Assembly (NCBI RefSeq): GCF_900113865.1
Contig: NZ_FOQY01000009.1
Span: forward strand, 186,001-250,000
DNA length: 64,000 bases
Reading direction: 5' to 3'
From: Streptosporangium canum
Lineage (GTDB): Bacteria; Actinomycetota; Actinomycetes; Streptosporangiales; Streptosporangiaceae
Positions 27,057 to 36,600 of this stretch are shown in pieces; the first letter of the stretch is position 1; every line of letters begins with the position of its first letter. Under the pieces are notes generated by a model. It was given only the letters and a program-made list of their open reading frames with translations. It ran no database searches and was not told the DNA's origin. The translations under genes and the position numbers were made by a program.

Positions 27057-27764
27057 GTGACCTCCGACCTCGGCGAGGTGAAGGACGGCTGGCGGATCGC
27101 CGGGCTCGTCGTCCGGATCGCGCTGCTGCTGATCCTGCTCGCGGGTGCTCTTGTCGTCGCGCTGAGCTTCGCCCCCTCCACGCGGACGATGGGCGAGTTC
27201 CGGGCCGCCGTGGCCGCCGACCGGGTATCCGCCATCGTCTATCGGTCGGGAGGCGAGCAGCGGGAGCTCTACGAGCTGCGATGGTCGGAGGGGCCGCTGG
27301 TCTGGCATGAGATCGGCATGGTGCCGGTCCGCGACGGTTCACGGAGCTACACCGTCGTGGAGCTCACGCGCGACATCGCCGGCGGCTCGGCCAATGTGAC
27401 CCGGCTGGAGAGCCGCTCCGGTGACGGGGGGATCATCCCCGGCTGGCCGTTCCAGGTGCCCCTGCGCGGCTGGGTGATCTGGACCGGCGCGGCCTGGTGG
27501 GTCACCGCCCTGATCATGCTCGCCTCGGTCCCCCGGCTGGGCAACCGGTGGGCGTGGTTCTGGCTGTTCACCGTCGGGCAGATCGGCGCGATCGTCTTCC
27601 TGCTGCTCGAACCCCGGCCGCTGTGGTCCAGGGCCGGGGAGCGGCCCGCGCCGCGAGGCAGGCTGGACGGCGGGCAGGGATGCCTGGCCTCGATCGGCCT
27701 GGGTCTCCTCAGCGCGGCCTGCGCGGCGGGGGTGGGCCGGCTCGCCGGCCTCGTCCTGGGCTAG
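27057..27764 (+). CDS. Membrane protein of unknown function
   Basis: A 235-aa protein with one N-terminal membrane helix (about 14-36), a soluble extracytoplasmic part (about 40-140) and three C-terminal hydrophobic segments (about 145-165, 175-192, 210-233). No family recognised. GTG start behind AAAGAGA. It runs convergent to the SURF1 gene with a 35-bp gap. Confidence 0.65.
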   Translation: MTSDLGEVKDGWRIAGLVVRIALLLILLAGALVVALSFAPSTRTMGEFRAAVAADRVSAIVYRSGGEQRELYELRWSEGPLVWHEIGMVPVRDGSRSYTVVELTRDIAGGSANVTRLESRSGDGGIIPGWPFQVPLRGWVIWTGAAWWVTALIMLASVPRLGNRWAWFWLFTVGQIGAIVFLLLEPRPLWSRAGERPAPRGRLDGGQGCLASIGLGLLSAACAAGVGRLAGLVLG

Positions 27765-27799
27765 GTGTGGTGACCGCCGGTGTTCCCCCGGTCCCCGGA

Positions 27800-28621
27800 T
27801 CAGGCCTCGACGGGCTGCTCCTGCTCCTGCCCCTGCTTGGCCTTCTCGGCCCTGAGGTCCGCGGCCTCCCTGCGGATCAGCAGCGCCCAGCCGCCGATCG
27901 CGATCCCGATGAACAGCCACCACTGCACGCCGTACGCCAGGTTGAGGCCGCCGCCCGCGCCGACGTCGGGCTCGGGCACCGGCGCGGGCGCTACGGCGGC
28001 CTCGGGCGACTGCCCGGTCAGCTCCACGTAGCCGCCCAGGAGCCGGTACGGCAGACCCCGGCCGATCGTCTCGGTGTTGATCAGCAGGACCTGTCCCGCG
28101 GGAAGGCCCTCCCTGTCGCGGATGCCCGAGGACTCCTCGGTCTCGCTGGGACGTAGCCGGCCGGTGACAGTCACCTGACCCGTGCTCGGCACGGGGACCT
28201 CGGGAGGGGCGTCGGCCGTGGCGCCCGCCTTGATCCAGCCCCGGTTCACCAGCACGCCCTGGCCGTTTCCGGTGTCCAGCGGGGTGAGCACGTAGAAGCC
28301 GACCACGCTGTCCTGGGTGCGGCGGCGGACCAGGAACTGGTGGGCCGGGTCGAAGGTCCCCGTGGCGGTCACGGAACGGTATTTGTCCTGCGTGCGCACG
28401 CTCCCGCCCGGCGTGGTCAGCCGCTCCACGGGCACCGGCGGGGCGGCGAGGTTGCCGGTGATCTGGTGGCTGCTGGTGGACCGCACCTCATAACGCCCGA
28501 ACTGCCACTGGCCCAGGAACACGAAAGCGGGGATGACCAGCAGGACCACCACGTGAAGGGCGATCCATCGAGGAGTCAGAAGGAACCGGTACACGCTCCC
28601 AAGGGTAGGCACCACGGGCAC
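27800..28621 (-). CDS. SURF1-family protein (cytochrome oxidase assembly)
   Basis: A 273-aa membrane protein with an N-terminal helix (WIALHVVVLLVIPAFVFLGQWQFGR), the SURF1 signature GQWQxxR, the exported loop containing VLVNRGWI, and a C-terminal helix (YGVQWWLFIGIAIGGWALLIRREA). SURF1 helps insert heme a into cytochrome c oxidase. GTG 28621 is chosen because GGAGGA lies 7 nt upstream; the frame is open further back but without a site. Confidence 0.9.
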   Translation of the reverse strand: MPVVPTLGSVYRFLLTPRWIALHVVVLLVIPAFVFLGQWQFGRYEVRSTSSHQITGNLAAPPVPVERLTTPGGSVRTQDKYRSVTATGTFDPAHQFLVRRRTQDSVVGFYVLTPLDTGNGQGVLVNRGWIKAGATADAPPEVPVPSTGQVTVTGRLRPSETEESSGIRDREGLPAGQVLLINTETIGRGLPYRLLGGYVELTGQSPEAAVAPAPVPEPDVGAGGGLNLAYGVQWWLFIGIAIGGWALLIRREAADLRAEKAKQGQEQEQPVEA

Positions 28622-28762
28622 CGCCCTGTCCTCCGAGTAGGTCTTTCGCCGTAGTAGGGTGCCCCGAAGCGCTCGATCGTCGACGTCATGGAAAGTCCGC
28701 CGGACGCTCCGGACATCCCACACGGTCGGGGAACGTTCCATGATCTCCGGAGCCCGCGCCTG

Positions 28763-29401
28763 ATGACTCTGCTCCTGTCACCCCCCGTGGTTCCGATCGC
28801 CCTGCCCCGTCTCGGGGCGATGCTGCGACACGCCGCCCCCCGGGTGCTGGAGGGGATGATCCTCCCGGTCGCCGTCTTCTACGCCGGGATGGTCCTGTTC
28901 GGTCTGTACGGCGCGCTGGCCGTGGCGGTGGCCTGGGTCTACGGCGGGATCGCCTGGCGGCTGGTCAAGCGCAGGCCGGTGCCCGGCACGGTGATGCTGG
29001 CCGCGGGGACGATCACGGTCAGGGCGGTGCTGGCCGGCGCGACGGGGAGCCCGGTCCTGTTCTTCCTGCAGCCCTGCCTCGGCGTCTTCTGCGCGAGCAT
29101 GGGCTTCCTGTGCACCGCGAAGCTGCGGCGGCCGCTGGCGCAGCGGGTGGCGACCGACCTGGTCCCCCTCCCCGAGCACCTGCTGGAGCATCCCCGGATG
29201 CGCCGCTTCTTCGTGTGGCAGTCGGTGCTGTGGGGCTGCGCGCAGCTCCTCAACGCGCTGCTGAGCCTGTGGTTGCTGCTCAGCCAGCCCCTGGAGACCT
29301 ACCTGCTGGTGCGGACCGCGGCGGTCGCGGTGCTGCTCGGCGGTGCGGCGCTGATCTCGGTGCTCAGCCTCCGGCACTGCCTGCGCGCGCTGCAGCGCTG
29401 A
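28763..29401 (+). CDS. VC0807-like multi-spanning membrane protein
   Basis: A 212-aa protein, begin MTLLLSPPVVPIALPRLGAML, with about five hydrophobic helices (VLEGMILPVAVFYAGMVLFGLYGALAVAVAWVYGGIAWRLV is a pair). The segment LVKRRPVPGTVMLAAGTITVRAVLAGATGSPVLFFLQP fits the VC0807/DUF3159-like family. An upstream in-frame ATG at 28688 is ignored because it adds a non-conserved leader. Function unknown. It overlaps the HxlR gene at the 3' end by 38 bp. Confidence 0.72.
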   Translation: MTLLLSPPVVPIALPRLGAMLRHAAPRVLEGMILPVAVFYAGMVLFGLYGALAVAVAWVYGGIAWRLVKRRPVPGTVMLAAGTITVRAVLAGATGSPVLFFLQPCLGVFCASMGFLCTAKLRRPLAQRVATDLVPLPEHLLEHPRMRRFFVWQSVLWGCAQLLNALLSLWLLLSQPLETYLLVRTAAVAVLLGGAALISVLSLRHCLRALQR

Positions 29402-29894
29402 GGCGGGCGCCGGGCCCGGGGAGCGGGGTGACCTCGCGGGGGCCGGCGACCTGGTGGCCCTCGGCGCAGCGGAAGTGCTGCTCGACGACGGCTCCGCAGC
29501 CGCGGTGGGTGAGGATCACCGGCGGGCCCTCCTGGCCGGAGAGATGCCGGTCGCCCCAGTGCATCAGCGCGATCAGGGCCGGGTAGAGGTCGAGCCCCAT
29601 CTGCGTCAGCCGGTATTCGTCCCGCCGGCGCTGGCCGGGCTCGCGGTAGGGGACCTTGCGGAGCAGTCCTTCCTCCACCAGGCGGGTCAGCCGGGCGCTG
29701 AGCACCTGTCTGGGCGCCCCCGTGGCGGCCTGCATGTCGGCGAACCGGCGCACCCCGCTGAACGCCTCCCTGAGCACGAGGAGCGTCCACTTCTCGCCGA
29801 CGATGGCCAGGGCGCGCTCGATGGAACAGTTTTCCACCCGGAAGGACACGTTGCCGAGGGCCGCCTCACTCATGTCCGCATCGTAAGTCGCCAT
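29364..29894 (-). CDS. HxlR-family transcriptional regulator
   Basis: A 176-aa winged-helix regulator, begin MATYDADMSEAALGNVSF. The HxlR core is CSIERALAIVGEKWTLLVLREAFSGVRRFADMQ...VLSARLTRLVEEGLL. The N-terminal cysteine is the residue used for sensing reactive carbonyls in some relatives. GGAGGTGG precedes ATG 29894. It is divergent from an acetyltransferase, so it may control that gene. Confidence 0.92.
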   Translation of the reverse strand: MATYDADMSEAALGNVSFRVENCSIERALAIVGEKWTLLVLREAFSGVRRFADMQAATGAPRQVLSARLTRLVEEGLLRKVPYREPGQRRRDEYRLTQMGLDLYPALIALMHWGDRHLSGQEGPPVILTHRGCGAVVEQHFRCAEGHQVAGPREVTPLPGPGARLSAAARAGSAGG

Positions 29895-29960
29895 GGCTCC
29901 ACCTCCAACGCCACCTAAGTCTAGTTGACATACCCAGGTGTCCGGCGGGACTCTAAGTCC

Positions 29961-30479
29961 ATGATGCGAACTCAGCTTGCGCGGCCGCGCCGCGACCCGG
30001 TGCGGGCCCTGCCCGGCGACGGCGTCGAGATCCGGCCGGTGCGGGCGGACGACGAGGAGCGGGTCCGCCGCTTCCTGGCGGGGCTGTCGCCGCGCACGCA
30101 GACGCTGCGGTTCTTCACCGGGGTGAACCGTCCGAGCGCGAGCCTGGTCAGGGCGCTGCTCGTGATGGACGAGCGGCGGGACGTGCTGCTCGCCGTACAC
30201 GGGGAGGTGGTCGTCGGCCACGCGATGAGTTTCAAAGGGGGGCAGACCGACATCGAGATCGCCCTGGTGGTGGCCGACGAGTGGCAGGGGCGCGGGGTCG
30301 GCGCCCGGCTCGCCCGGAGACTGCTCCGCCGGGCCGCCGTCGCCGGGGCCCGGACGCTGGGGATGGACGTGCTCGGCGACAACCGCAAGGTGCTGTCGAT
30401 GGTCCGCAAGGCATGGCCGGAGGCGACCATGAAGGCCTCCTGCGGGGCCGTCGAGGTGACCGCGACGGTGGACCTGTGA
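29961..30479 (+). CDS. GNAT-family N-acetyltransferase
   Basis: A 172-aa protein. The GNAT core is present: DEERVRRFLAGLSPRTQTLRFF at the start, IALVVADEWQGRGVGARLARRLLRRA (acetyl-CoA loop Q/RxxGxG/A), then LGMDVLGDNRKVLSMVRKAW. The ATG at 29961 is followed by a second Met. Substrate unknown. It is 66 bp from the divergent HxlR regulator. Confidence 0.88.
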   Translation: MMRTQLARPRRDPVRALPGDGVEIRPVRADDEERVRRFLAGLSPRTQTLRFFTGVNRPSASLVRALLVMDERRDVLLAVHGEVVVGHAMSFKGGQTDIEIALVVADEWQGRGVGARLARRLLRRAAVAGARTLGMDVLGDNRKVLSMVRKAWPEATMKASCGAVEVTATVDL

Positions 30480-30615
30480 GCCTGCGGCGCGGCGGATCCG
30501 GGGCCCGGGGGCAGGGCGGGAGGTGTCCTCGCGGTGGGGGCGCTATGATCAACCCGGTCTGAGGCGTCCCCGCGGTATTTGCGGAACAAGGTTCTGTTGC
30601 CGCACCATTGACCTT

Positions 30616-31212
30616 GTGAAGAGTGCCAAGAACGGACGCGACGGCCGTACCCGGATCGTCGAGGGTGCCCTGCGTCGATTCAGCCAGGACGGTGTCTCGG
30701 CCACCACGCTGGCCAGCCTCCGCGAGGAGAGCGGCGTCAGCGTGGGGAGTTTTTACCACCACTTCGCCAGCAAGGAACACGTCTTCGGCGTGCTCTACGC
30801 CGACACCCTCCGGATGTACCAGGAGGCGTTCCTCGCCGAGCTGCGGCGCCACGAGGGCGCCCGCGAGGGCATCGAGGCCATCGTCGCGCTGCACATGGCC
30901 TGGTGCGGCGAGAACCGCGAGCGGGCTCACCTGCTGATCAGCGAACGGCCGCCCAAGCGTGACGAGCCGGGCGGCACCGAGGTGTCGGATTCGCGGCGGG
31001 CGTTCTTCAAGCAGGTCTCCGAATGGTGGCGCCCCCACATGAAGAACGGTCTGCTCCAGCCCGTCCACCCGACCATGTGCTACGTGCTCTGGCTGGGGCC
31101 CGCCAACGAGATGTGCCGCCTGTGGTTCGCCGGGGCCCACCACCCCACCCAGGAGGAGATAACGGGCCTCTGCGAGGCCGCCTGGCAGAGCCTGCGCCAG
31201 CAGCCCGCCTGA
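30616..31212 (+). CDS. TetR-family transcriptional regulator
   Basis: A 198-aa regulator with the N-terminal HTH TRIVEGALRRFSQDGVSATTLASLREESGVSVGSFYHHF. The C-terminal domain is helical (WWRPHMKNGLLQPVHPTMCYVLWLGP). GTG 30616 is the likely start; the longer frame reads through an intergenic region. A small inverted repeat (GAAC-AAG-GTTC, 30584-30594) lies 22 bp upstream and may be the operator. Confidence 0.86.
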   Translation: MKSAKNGRDGRTRIVEGALRRFSQDGVSATTLASLREESGVSVGSFYHHFASKEHVFGVLYADTLRMYQEAFLAELRRHEGAREGIEAIVALHMAWCGENRERAHLLISERPPKRDEPGGTEVSDSRRAFFKQVSEWWRPHMKNGLLQPVHPTMCYVLWLGPANEMCRLWFAGAHHPTQEEITGLCEAAWQSLRQQPA

Positions 31213-31291
31213 TCCCGCCGCCGCGCGGACGTCACCGGCCGGCGGGGAGCGACGCGGAGACCGCCGGCGTGAAGGTCTGGGAGCGGTCGGA

Positions 31292-31368
31292 GCCGCCGCC
31301 TGAGTTCTCCGGCCCGGGCGTGGAGGGCCGGGGCCGCCGGGGCCGCCGCCTGAGAGCTCCGGCCCGGG
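31292..31368. repeat. 27-bp direct repeat
   Basis: GCCGCCGCCTGAG followed by TT or AG, then CTCCGGCCCGGG occurs at 31292-31318 and 31342-31368, in the 186-bp gap between the TetR gene and the convergent zinc-ribbon gene. Confidence 0.75.
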
Positions 31369-31398
31369 TCGCGGGGGCTCCTCCGGGCCGGAGCGGTC

Positions 31399-31710
31399 TC
31401 AGCGCGCTCCCACCAGCCCGCGCAGCCGGGTGGGGACCCGCCAGACCTCCTTGTCCAGCGAGATGTCCAGCCGCAGGTCCTGGCGACGGCGTCGCAGGCC
31501 GGGAACGCGCACCCGGTCGCAGACGTCGAACCTGCCGTGCCGGGGATAGCCGAATCCCAGCTCTCCGGGGAGGACCCGCAGTTCGTCCCGGTTGCCGCAC
31601 CGCGGGCAGGTCCAGGCGACCAGGTCCATCCCGCGGTGGTAGTCGTGGCAGGCGCGGAAATACTCATCAGGGCGGAAACGGGACTCACAGGCGAAGCATG
31701 GGATCAACAT
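31399..31710 (-). CDS. Small zinc-ribbon protein
   Basis: A 103-aa protein, begin MLIPCFACESRFRPDEYF. Two CxxC knuckles (CFAC and CPRC) about 29 residues apart suggest a zinc ribbon. The C-terminal half is basic (RVRVPGLRRRRQDLRLDISLDKEVWR). No family recognised. ATG 31710 follows AAAGGA. Confidence 0.65.
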   Translation of the reverse strand: MLIPCFACESRFRPDEYFRACHDYHRGMDLVAWTCPRCGNRDELRVLPGELGFGYPRHGRFDVCDRVRVPGLRRRRQDLRLDISLDKEVWRVPTRLRGLVGAR

Positions 31711-31891
31711 GGCGGATCCTTTGGAGCGGGTGACGCAGCTATATATCGCGGCCATAAAGAATTACCGCTCCGTGCTTGAGGTCCGCTTGCAGAACGCTTA
31801 CGTCGGTCTGTAACAGTCTCATCACTCTGAGCATCGAGAGTCGCCCTTGACCTTGAGGGGGCGCTGGGGCCGCTGGTGCGAAAATGGCCCG

Positions 31892-33334
31892 GTGAACGAT
31901 CTGCCTGACCGGCTCAGAGAGCTGCTGCTCGACGCCGGCTACACCATCGACGGCGTCCGCGAGCGACTCGGCGAGGTCGCCGCCACCGCGCTCTCCCGCG
32001 AGGAGACGGTGCCCGCGCTGCGCGCCACCCGCGACGGAGACCTCCTCGGCACGCTGATCCGGCTGTGGTGGCTCGGCGTGCCGGTGGACGCCCCCGCGGC
32101 CCTCCCGGTGGCCGAGCTGGCCGCCGCGGGCCTGGTGACCGCGGAGGCCGGCCGGATCGCCGCCACGGTCCACCTGCAGCCCTGGGAGACGGGCGGCTAC
32201 GTCGTCTCCGACCGCAAGGTCAGGCCCGGCGACCCCGCCCTCCGCAGGGACCACGTCGTCGGCGCGGGCGGGGCCTCGGCGAACCTGGCCCAGCTGGTCT
32301 CCCGCCGCCCGGTGGAGCGCGCCCTCGACCTCGGCACCGGGTGCGGGGTCCAGGTGCTGCACCTGGCGGACCGGGCCCGGGAGATCGTGGCCACCGACGT
32401 CAACCCCCGCGCGCTGGAACTGGCCCGGCTGAGCTGGGCGCTGTCCGGGATCAAGGGGGTGGACGCCCGGCAGGGCTCCCTGTTCGACCCCGTCGCGGAC
32501 GACCGCTTCGACCTGATCGTCGCCAACCCGCCGTTCGTGATCTCTCCCGGCGGCCGGTTCACCTACCGGGAGTCCGGCTTCGAGGCCGACGGCTTCTGCC
32601 GCGACCTCGTACGGCTGGCCCCCCGCTTCCTCGCCCCCGAGGGCACCTGCCAGCTCCTGGCCAACTGGCTGCACGTCGACGGGGAGGACTGGCGGGACCG
32701 GGTGGGCGGATGGCTGACCGGCACCGGCTGCGACGGCTGGGTGGTGCAGCGGGACGTGCAGGACCCGGCCGAATACGTGGAGCTGTGGCTGCGGGACGCC
32801 GCGGAGCAGGGCACCCCCCGCTACCGCGAACTCTACGACGACTGGCTCGGCTGGTTCGCGTCCATGAACGTCACCGGGGTCGGCTTCGGCTGGATCACCA
32901 TGCACGACTCCGGCAGCCTCGACCCGGTCGTGCGGGTGGAGGAGTTCGGCCAGCGGGTGGAGCTGCCGGTCGGCGGATACGTGGACGGGGTGCTCGACTC
33001 GATCACCCGGGCGCACCGGCTGGCCGACGCGGAGCTGCCGGGCGCCCGGCTCGCGCTGGCCGACGGCGTGCTGGAGGAGCGGATCGGCCCGCCCGGTGCC
33101 GAGGATCCGGCGCGGATCATCCTCAGGCAGACCCGGGGGCTGCGCCGCAGCGCACAGGTGGGGACCGTGGAGGCGGCTCTCGCCGGGGTCTGCGACGGCG
33201 AATATCCACTGGACCCGCTGCTCGCCGCGATCGCGGAGCTGACCGGGGAAAACCTTGATGACCTGCGGGCGAAGGCTCCCGAAGCGCTCCGCCCGCTGAT
33301 TGCCGAAGGGTTTTTCCACATATCCACAGGGTGA
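31892..33334 (+). CDS. Class I SAM-dependent methyltransferase, HemK/PrmC-like
   Basis: A 480-aa protein. The N-terminal about 130 residues are helical (DLPDRLRELLLDAGYTIDGV) and likely a substrate or DNA-binding like domain. The methyltransferase core has motif I LDLGTGCGVQVLHLADRA, the acidic turn ATDVNPRALELA and the catalytic loop VANPPFVIS (NPPF is typical of N-methyltransferases of Gln/Asn/adenine/RNA). The C-terminal half is a conserved extension. Similar actinobacterial proteins carry the DUF7059 label. GTG 31892 is used. Substrate not known; PrmC-like release-factor activity is one possibility. Confidence 0.82.
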   Translation: MNDLPDRLRELLLDAGYTIDGVRERLGEVAATALSREETVPALRATRDGDLLGTLIRLWWLGVPVDAPAALPVAELAAAGLVTAEAGRIAATVHLQPWETGGYVVSDRKVRPGDPALRRDHVVGAGGASANLAQLVSRRPVERALDLGTGCGVQVLHLADRAREIVATDVNPRALELARLSWALSGIKGVDARQGSLFDPVADDRFDLIVANPPFVISPGGRFTYRESGFEADGFCRDLVRLAPRFLAPEGTCQLLANWLHVDGEDWRDRVGGWLTGTGCDGWVVQRDVQDPAEYVELWLRDAAEQGTPRYRELYDDWLGWFASMNVTGVGFGWITMHDSGSLDPVVRVEEFGQRVELPVGGYVDGVLDSITRAHRLADAELPGARLALADGVLEERIGPPGAEDPARIILRQTRGLRRSAQVGTVEAALAGVCDGEYPLDPLLAAIAELTGENLDDLRAKAPEALRPLIAEGFFHISTG

Positions 33335-33362
33335 TTCTCCACAGGCTGTGGATATCTTTGCC

Positions 33363-33387
33363 GATCGGTTGTTGATCGGATGTTGAG
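33363..33387. repeat. 11-bp tandem repeat with TGTTGA heptamers
   Basis: GATCGGTTGTT and GATCGGATGTT abut at 33363-33384, giving TGTTGAT and TGTTGAG 11 bp apart. The same heptamer type recurs upstream of the SARP gene. Confidence 0.6.
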
Positions 33388-33470
33388 CGCCGGGGAGCAG
33401 GCTCTGGCTGTGGGCACGGACCCGGGGGGGATGGGACCGTGTCGAGTCCGGCCGGTCGTCAACGTGAGGC

Positions 33471-33540
33471 GGCCGGCCACCGGGTGACGCACCGGATAAC
33501 CGGGCCCCCTACGCGTCACCCGGTGGTCTGACGGCCGGCC
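33471..33540. terminator. Large compound hairpin between convergent genes
   Basis: CCACCGGGTGACGC (33477-33490) pairs perfectly with GCGTCACCCGGTGG (33513-33526), with a small inner hairpin in the 22-nt loop (ACCGG-ATA-ACCGGG region) and outer GGCCGGCC arms at both ends. It lies in the 308-bp gap between the methyltransferase and the SARP gene and probably ends both transcripts. Confidence 0.75.
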
Positions 33541-33642
33541 GGGCACCCACATCCGACTTCCAGGCTCAGAGCGACGGGAACTCCGGTGATCAACCACTTT
33601 TGGATGACGCGTCTCGACGACGACTTGTACGACGGACTCGGG

Positions 33643-36600
33643 TCAGTTGCCGACGTGATCACGATCGAGCAGGGCGCGCAGGTCCGCGGCCTCGGGCGCG
33701 CCGAGCCTGACGAAGATGTCATGGGCGCGTTCGAGACAGTCGTGACTGCGGCTCGTGTTGCCGAGCCCGGCGAGCGCCCTGCCTAGCACCCACAGCGACA
33801 GCGCCTCGCCGTACGGATGACCGATCTCGCGGCTGACCGTCAGGGCCTGCTCCGCGTGACGGGTCGCGTCGGAGAACCGGCCGGCGGTGATGAACGTCTC
33901 GGCCAGCCGGGAGCAGACCCGCTGCTCCCACACCCGCTGCCTGCTGGCCCGGAAGAAGGCCAGGCACTCGGCGTGATGGTGGACCGCCTCGTTGAGCCGC
34001 CCGACCCGCGACAGGATCATCCCCAGGTGGTAGCGGGCCCTGGCGGTGCCGGCGCTGAAGCCGAGCTCGATGAAGACGGCCAGGCCCTGTTCCGCGGCGG
34101 CGATCGCCTCCGCCTGCTGGCCCAGGAACAGGTGGTCACGGGCGGAGTAGCTGAGCGTCAGCGCCTCGCCGCCCCGCGCGCCGACCTCCCTGAACACCCT
34201 GCGCGCCGAGTCGAACCAGGCCAGGGCCTCCACGTGGCGGCGCTGACGCCCGGCCACGACGGCCAGCGCGTTCATCGCCTCGCCGGTGACGATCCGGTCG
34301 CCCCCGGCGGCCAGGTCCAGCGACGCCCGGAACTCGCTCTCCGCCTCGGTCAGCCGGTTGGCGCCGAACAGCACCCTGCCCAGCACGTAGCGGCAGCGCA
34401 GCTCGCTGGAGGTGTCGCCGAGCCGCCGGGCGGCGGCCAGCACCTCCTTGGCCCGCTGGTCGAACTCCCGGGCGTGGCTGCCCGACTCCAGCAGCGGCTC
34501 CATGGCGAGCAGCAGGTCGGCGCCGGGCAGCAGGGCTCCGGCCTCCTCGGCGCCGCTCGCCTGGGCGATCGACGCGAACAGCGCCTCCGCCTCGACCGAC
34601 AGCCAGGCCACGGCCTCGTCGGCGGAGCCGAACGCGTGACCCGGCCCGGTCACCGCGAGCTGGTCGGCGACCGTGCTGCCCTCGTAGGCGAGCCGGTGCG
34701 CCGACCGCGCGGAGGCCAGGTAGAAGTCGAGCAGCCGGCGCAGCGCGGGCGGGCCCTCCCCGCCGGCGCTCCCGGTCGTGGATCCGGCCCCCCGCTCCGC
34801 GCCCGCCTCGGCCCGTTCGCCGGTACGGCGGGCGAAGAGCTTGAGCAGGTCGTGGAAGCGGTAGCGGCCGGGGGCGGGAGCCTCCAGCAGGCTGGCGTCC
34901 ACCAGGGACTCCAGGATGTCCTCGGTGTCCGTCGGGTGCAGCGCGAGCAGCGCGGAGGCGGCCCCGGCCGAGATGTCCGGGCCGCCGGGCAGGGAGAGCA
35001 GCCGGAACGCCCGGGCCTGCGCCGGGCTGAGCTGTCCGTAACCGAGGGCGAAGGTCGCCTCCACGGCGAGGTTGCCCACGCGCATCTCGTCGAGGCGGCG
35101 GCGCTCGTCGGCCAGCCGGGGCACCAGCGAGGCGACCGTCCAGGAGGCTCGGGCGGCCAGGCGCGCGGCCACGATCCGCACCGCGAGCGGCAGGAAGCCG
35201 CAGGCGGCGACGACGTCCATGGCGGCGGCGCGCTCCGCGGCCACCCGTTCGGCGCCGGCGACCGTGCCGAACAGGGTCAGCGCCTCGTCCGGCTCCATGA
35301 CGTCCAGGTCGACCAGCCGGGCCGCGGCCAGGTCGGCGAGCTTGCCGCGGCTGGTCACGATCGCCGCGCAGCCGGTCGATCCGGGCAGCAGGTGGCTGAC
35401 CTGGGCGGCGTCCCTGGCGTTGTCGAGCAGCACCAGCATCCGCCGGTCGGTCAGCAGCGAGCGGAACAGCGCCGACCGCTCGGCCAGGCCGTCCGGGATG
35501 ATGTCGGCGGGCAGGCCGAGGGCGCGCAGGAACGCCGCCAGCACGGACTCGGGCGCGACCGGCTCCTCGCCGTATCCGCGCAGGTCGGCGTAGAGCTGGC
35601 CGTCGGGGAACAGGTCGTGCAGGGTGTGGGCGACGTGCACCGCCAGGGTCGTCTTGCCGACGCCTCCGATGCCGGAGATGGCGGCCACCGGCACGCCGTC
35701 GGCGCCGCCCTGGGTGGACAGCAGGGTGCACAGCCGGGCGATGATCTGGCGGCGGCCCGTGAAGTCGTTCACGGCCGCGGGGAGTTGCGCCGGGCGCGGC
35801 AGCTCGGGGGCGCCGGCGCCGGGCTCGGCGGTCTCCGGCTGCCGGGCGGGCTCCGGAGGGTCGGCGGGCGCGAGCCGTACCGGATCGGCGGCGGGGAGCG
35901 GGGCGGGGGCGAGGCCCGGATCGCCGGTGAGGATGCGCTGGTGCAGGGCTGCCAGGTCGGGCCCCGGCTCGATGCCGAGCTCCTCGATCAGCGCGGCGCG
36001 GGTGTCGGCGAAGGTCGCGAGCGCGTCCGCCTGCCGTCCGCACCGGTAGTAGGCCAGCATCAACTGGGCGCGGAGCCGCTCGCGGAGCGGGTGGTCGGCG
36101 GTCAGCGCGATCAGCTCGGAGACGACGTCGGCGTGCCGGCCCAGCTCCAGGTCCAGGTCCATCAGGGTCTCCAGCACGCTCATCCGGCGCTCGACGAGCC
36201 GGTCGCGCTGATGCTCGGCATAGGGGCCGACGGCTCCGGCCAGCGGCTCACCGGTGCACAGCGCCAGGCTCGCGCGCAGGCTCTCGGCGGCTGCGGCGCG
36301 GTCTCCGGCGCGGCGGGCGATCTCGCCCTCCTGGAGGCCCCGGTCGAAGAGGGTCAGGTCGAGGACTGCGCCGTTCAGCCGCAGCGCGTAGCCCCGGCCC
36401 ACCGAGATGAGCAGCTCGGGGCGGGTGCGGGGGGACCTGCCGGGCTCCAGTACGGCCCGCAGCCGGGAGACGTAGGTGCGCAGCGCGCCGAGCGCGCGCG
36501 GCGGGGCGTCCTCCCCCCAGACCGCGTCGATCATCTCGGCCGGGGTGACCGCCCGGCTCTCGCGCAGGAGCAGCATCGCCAGAATGGAACGTTGCAGGGG

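Noticed and set aside
30584-30594. GAAC-AAG-GTTC as a LexA box
   Set aside because: Actinobacterial LexA sites have longer arms with CGAAC...GTTCG; here flanks do not match.
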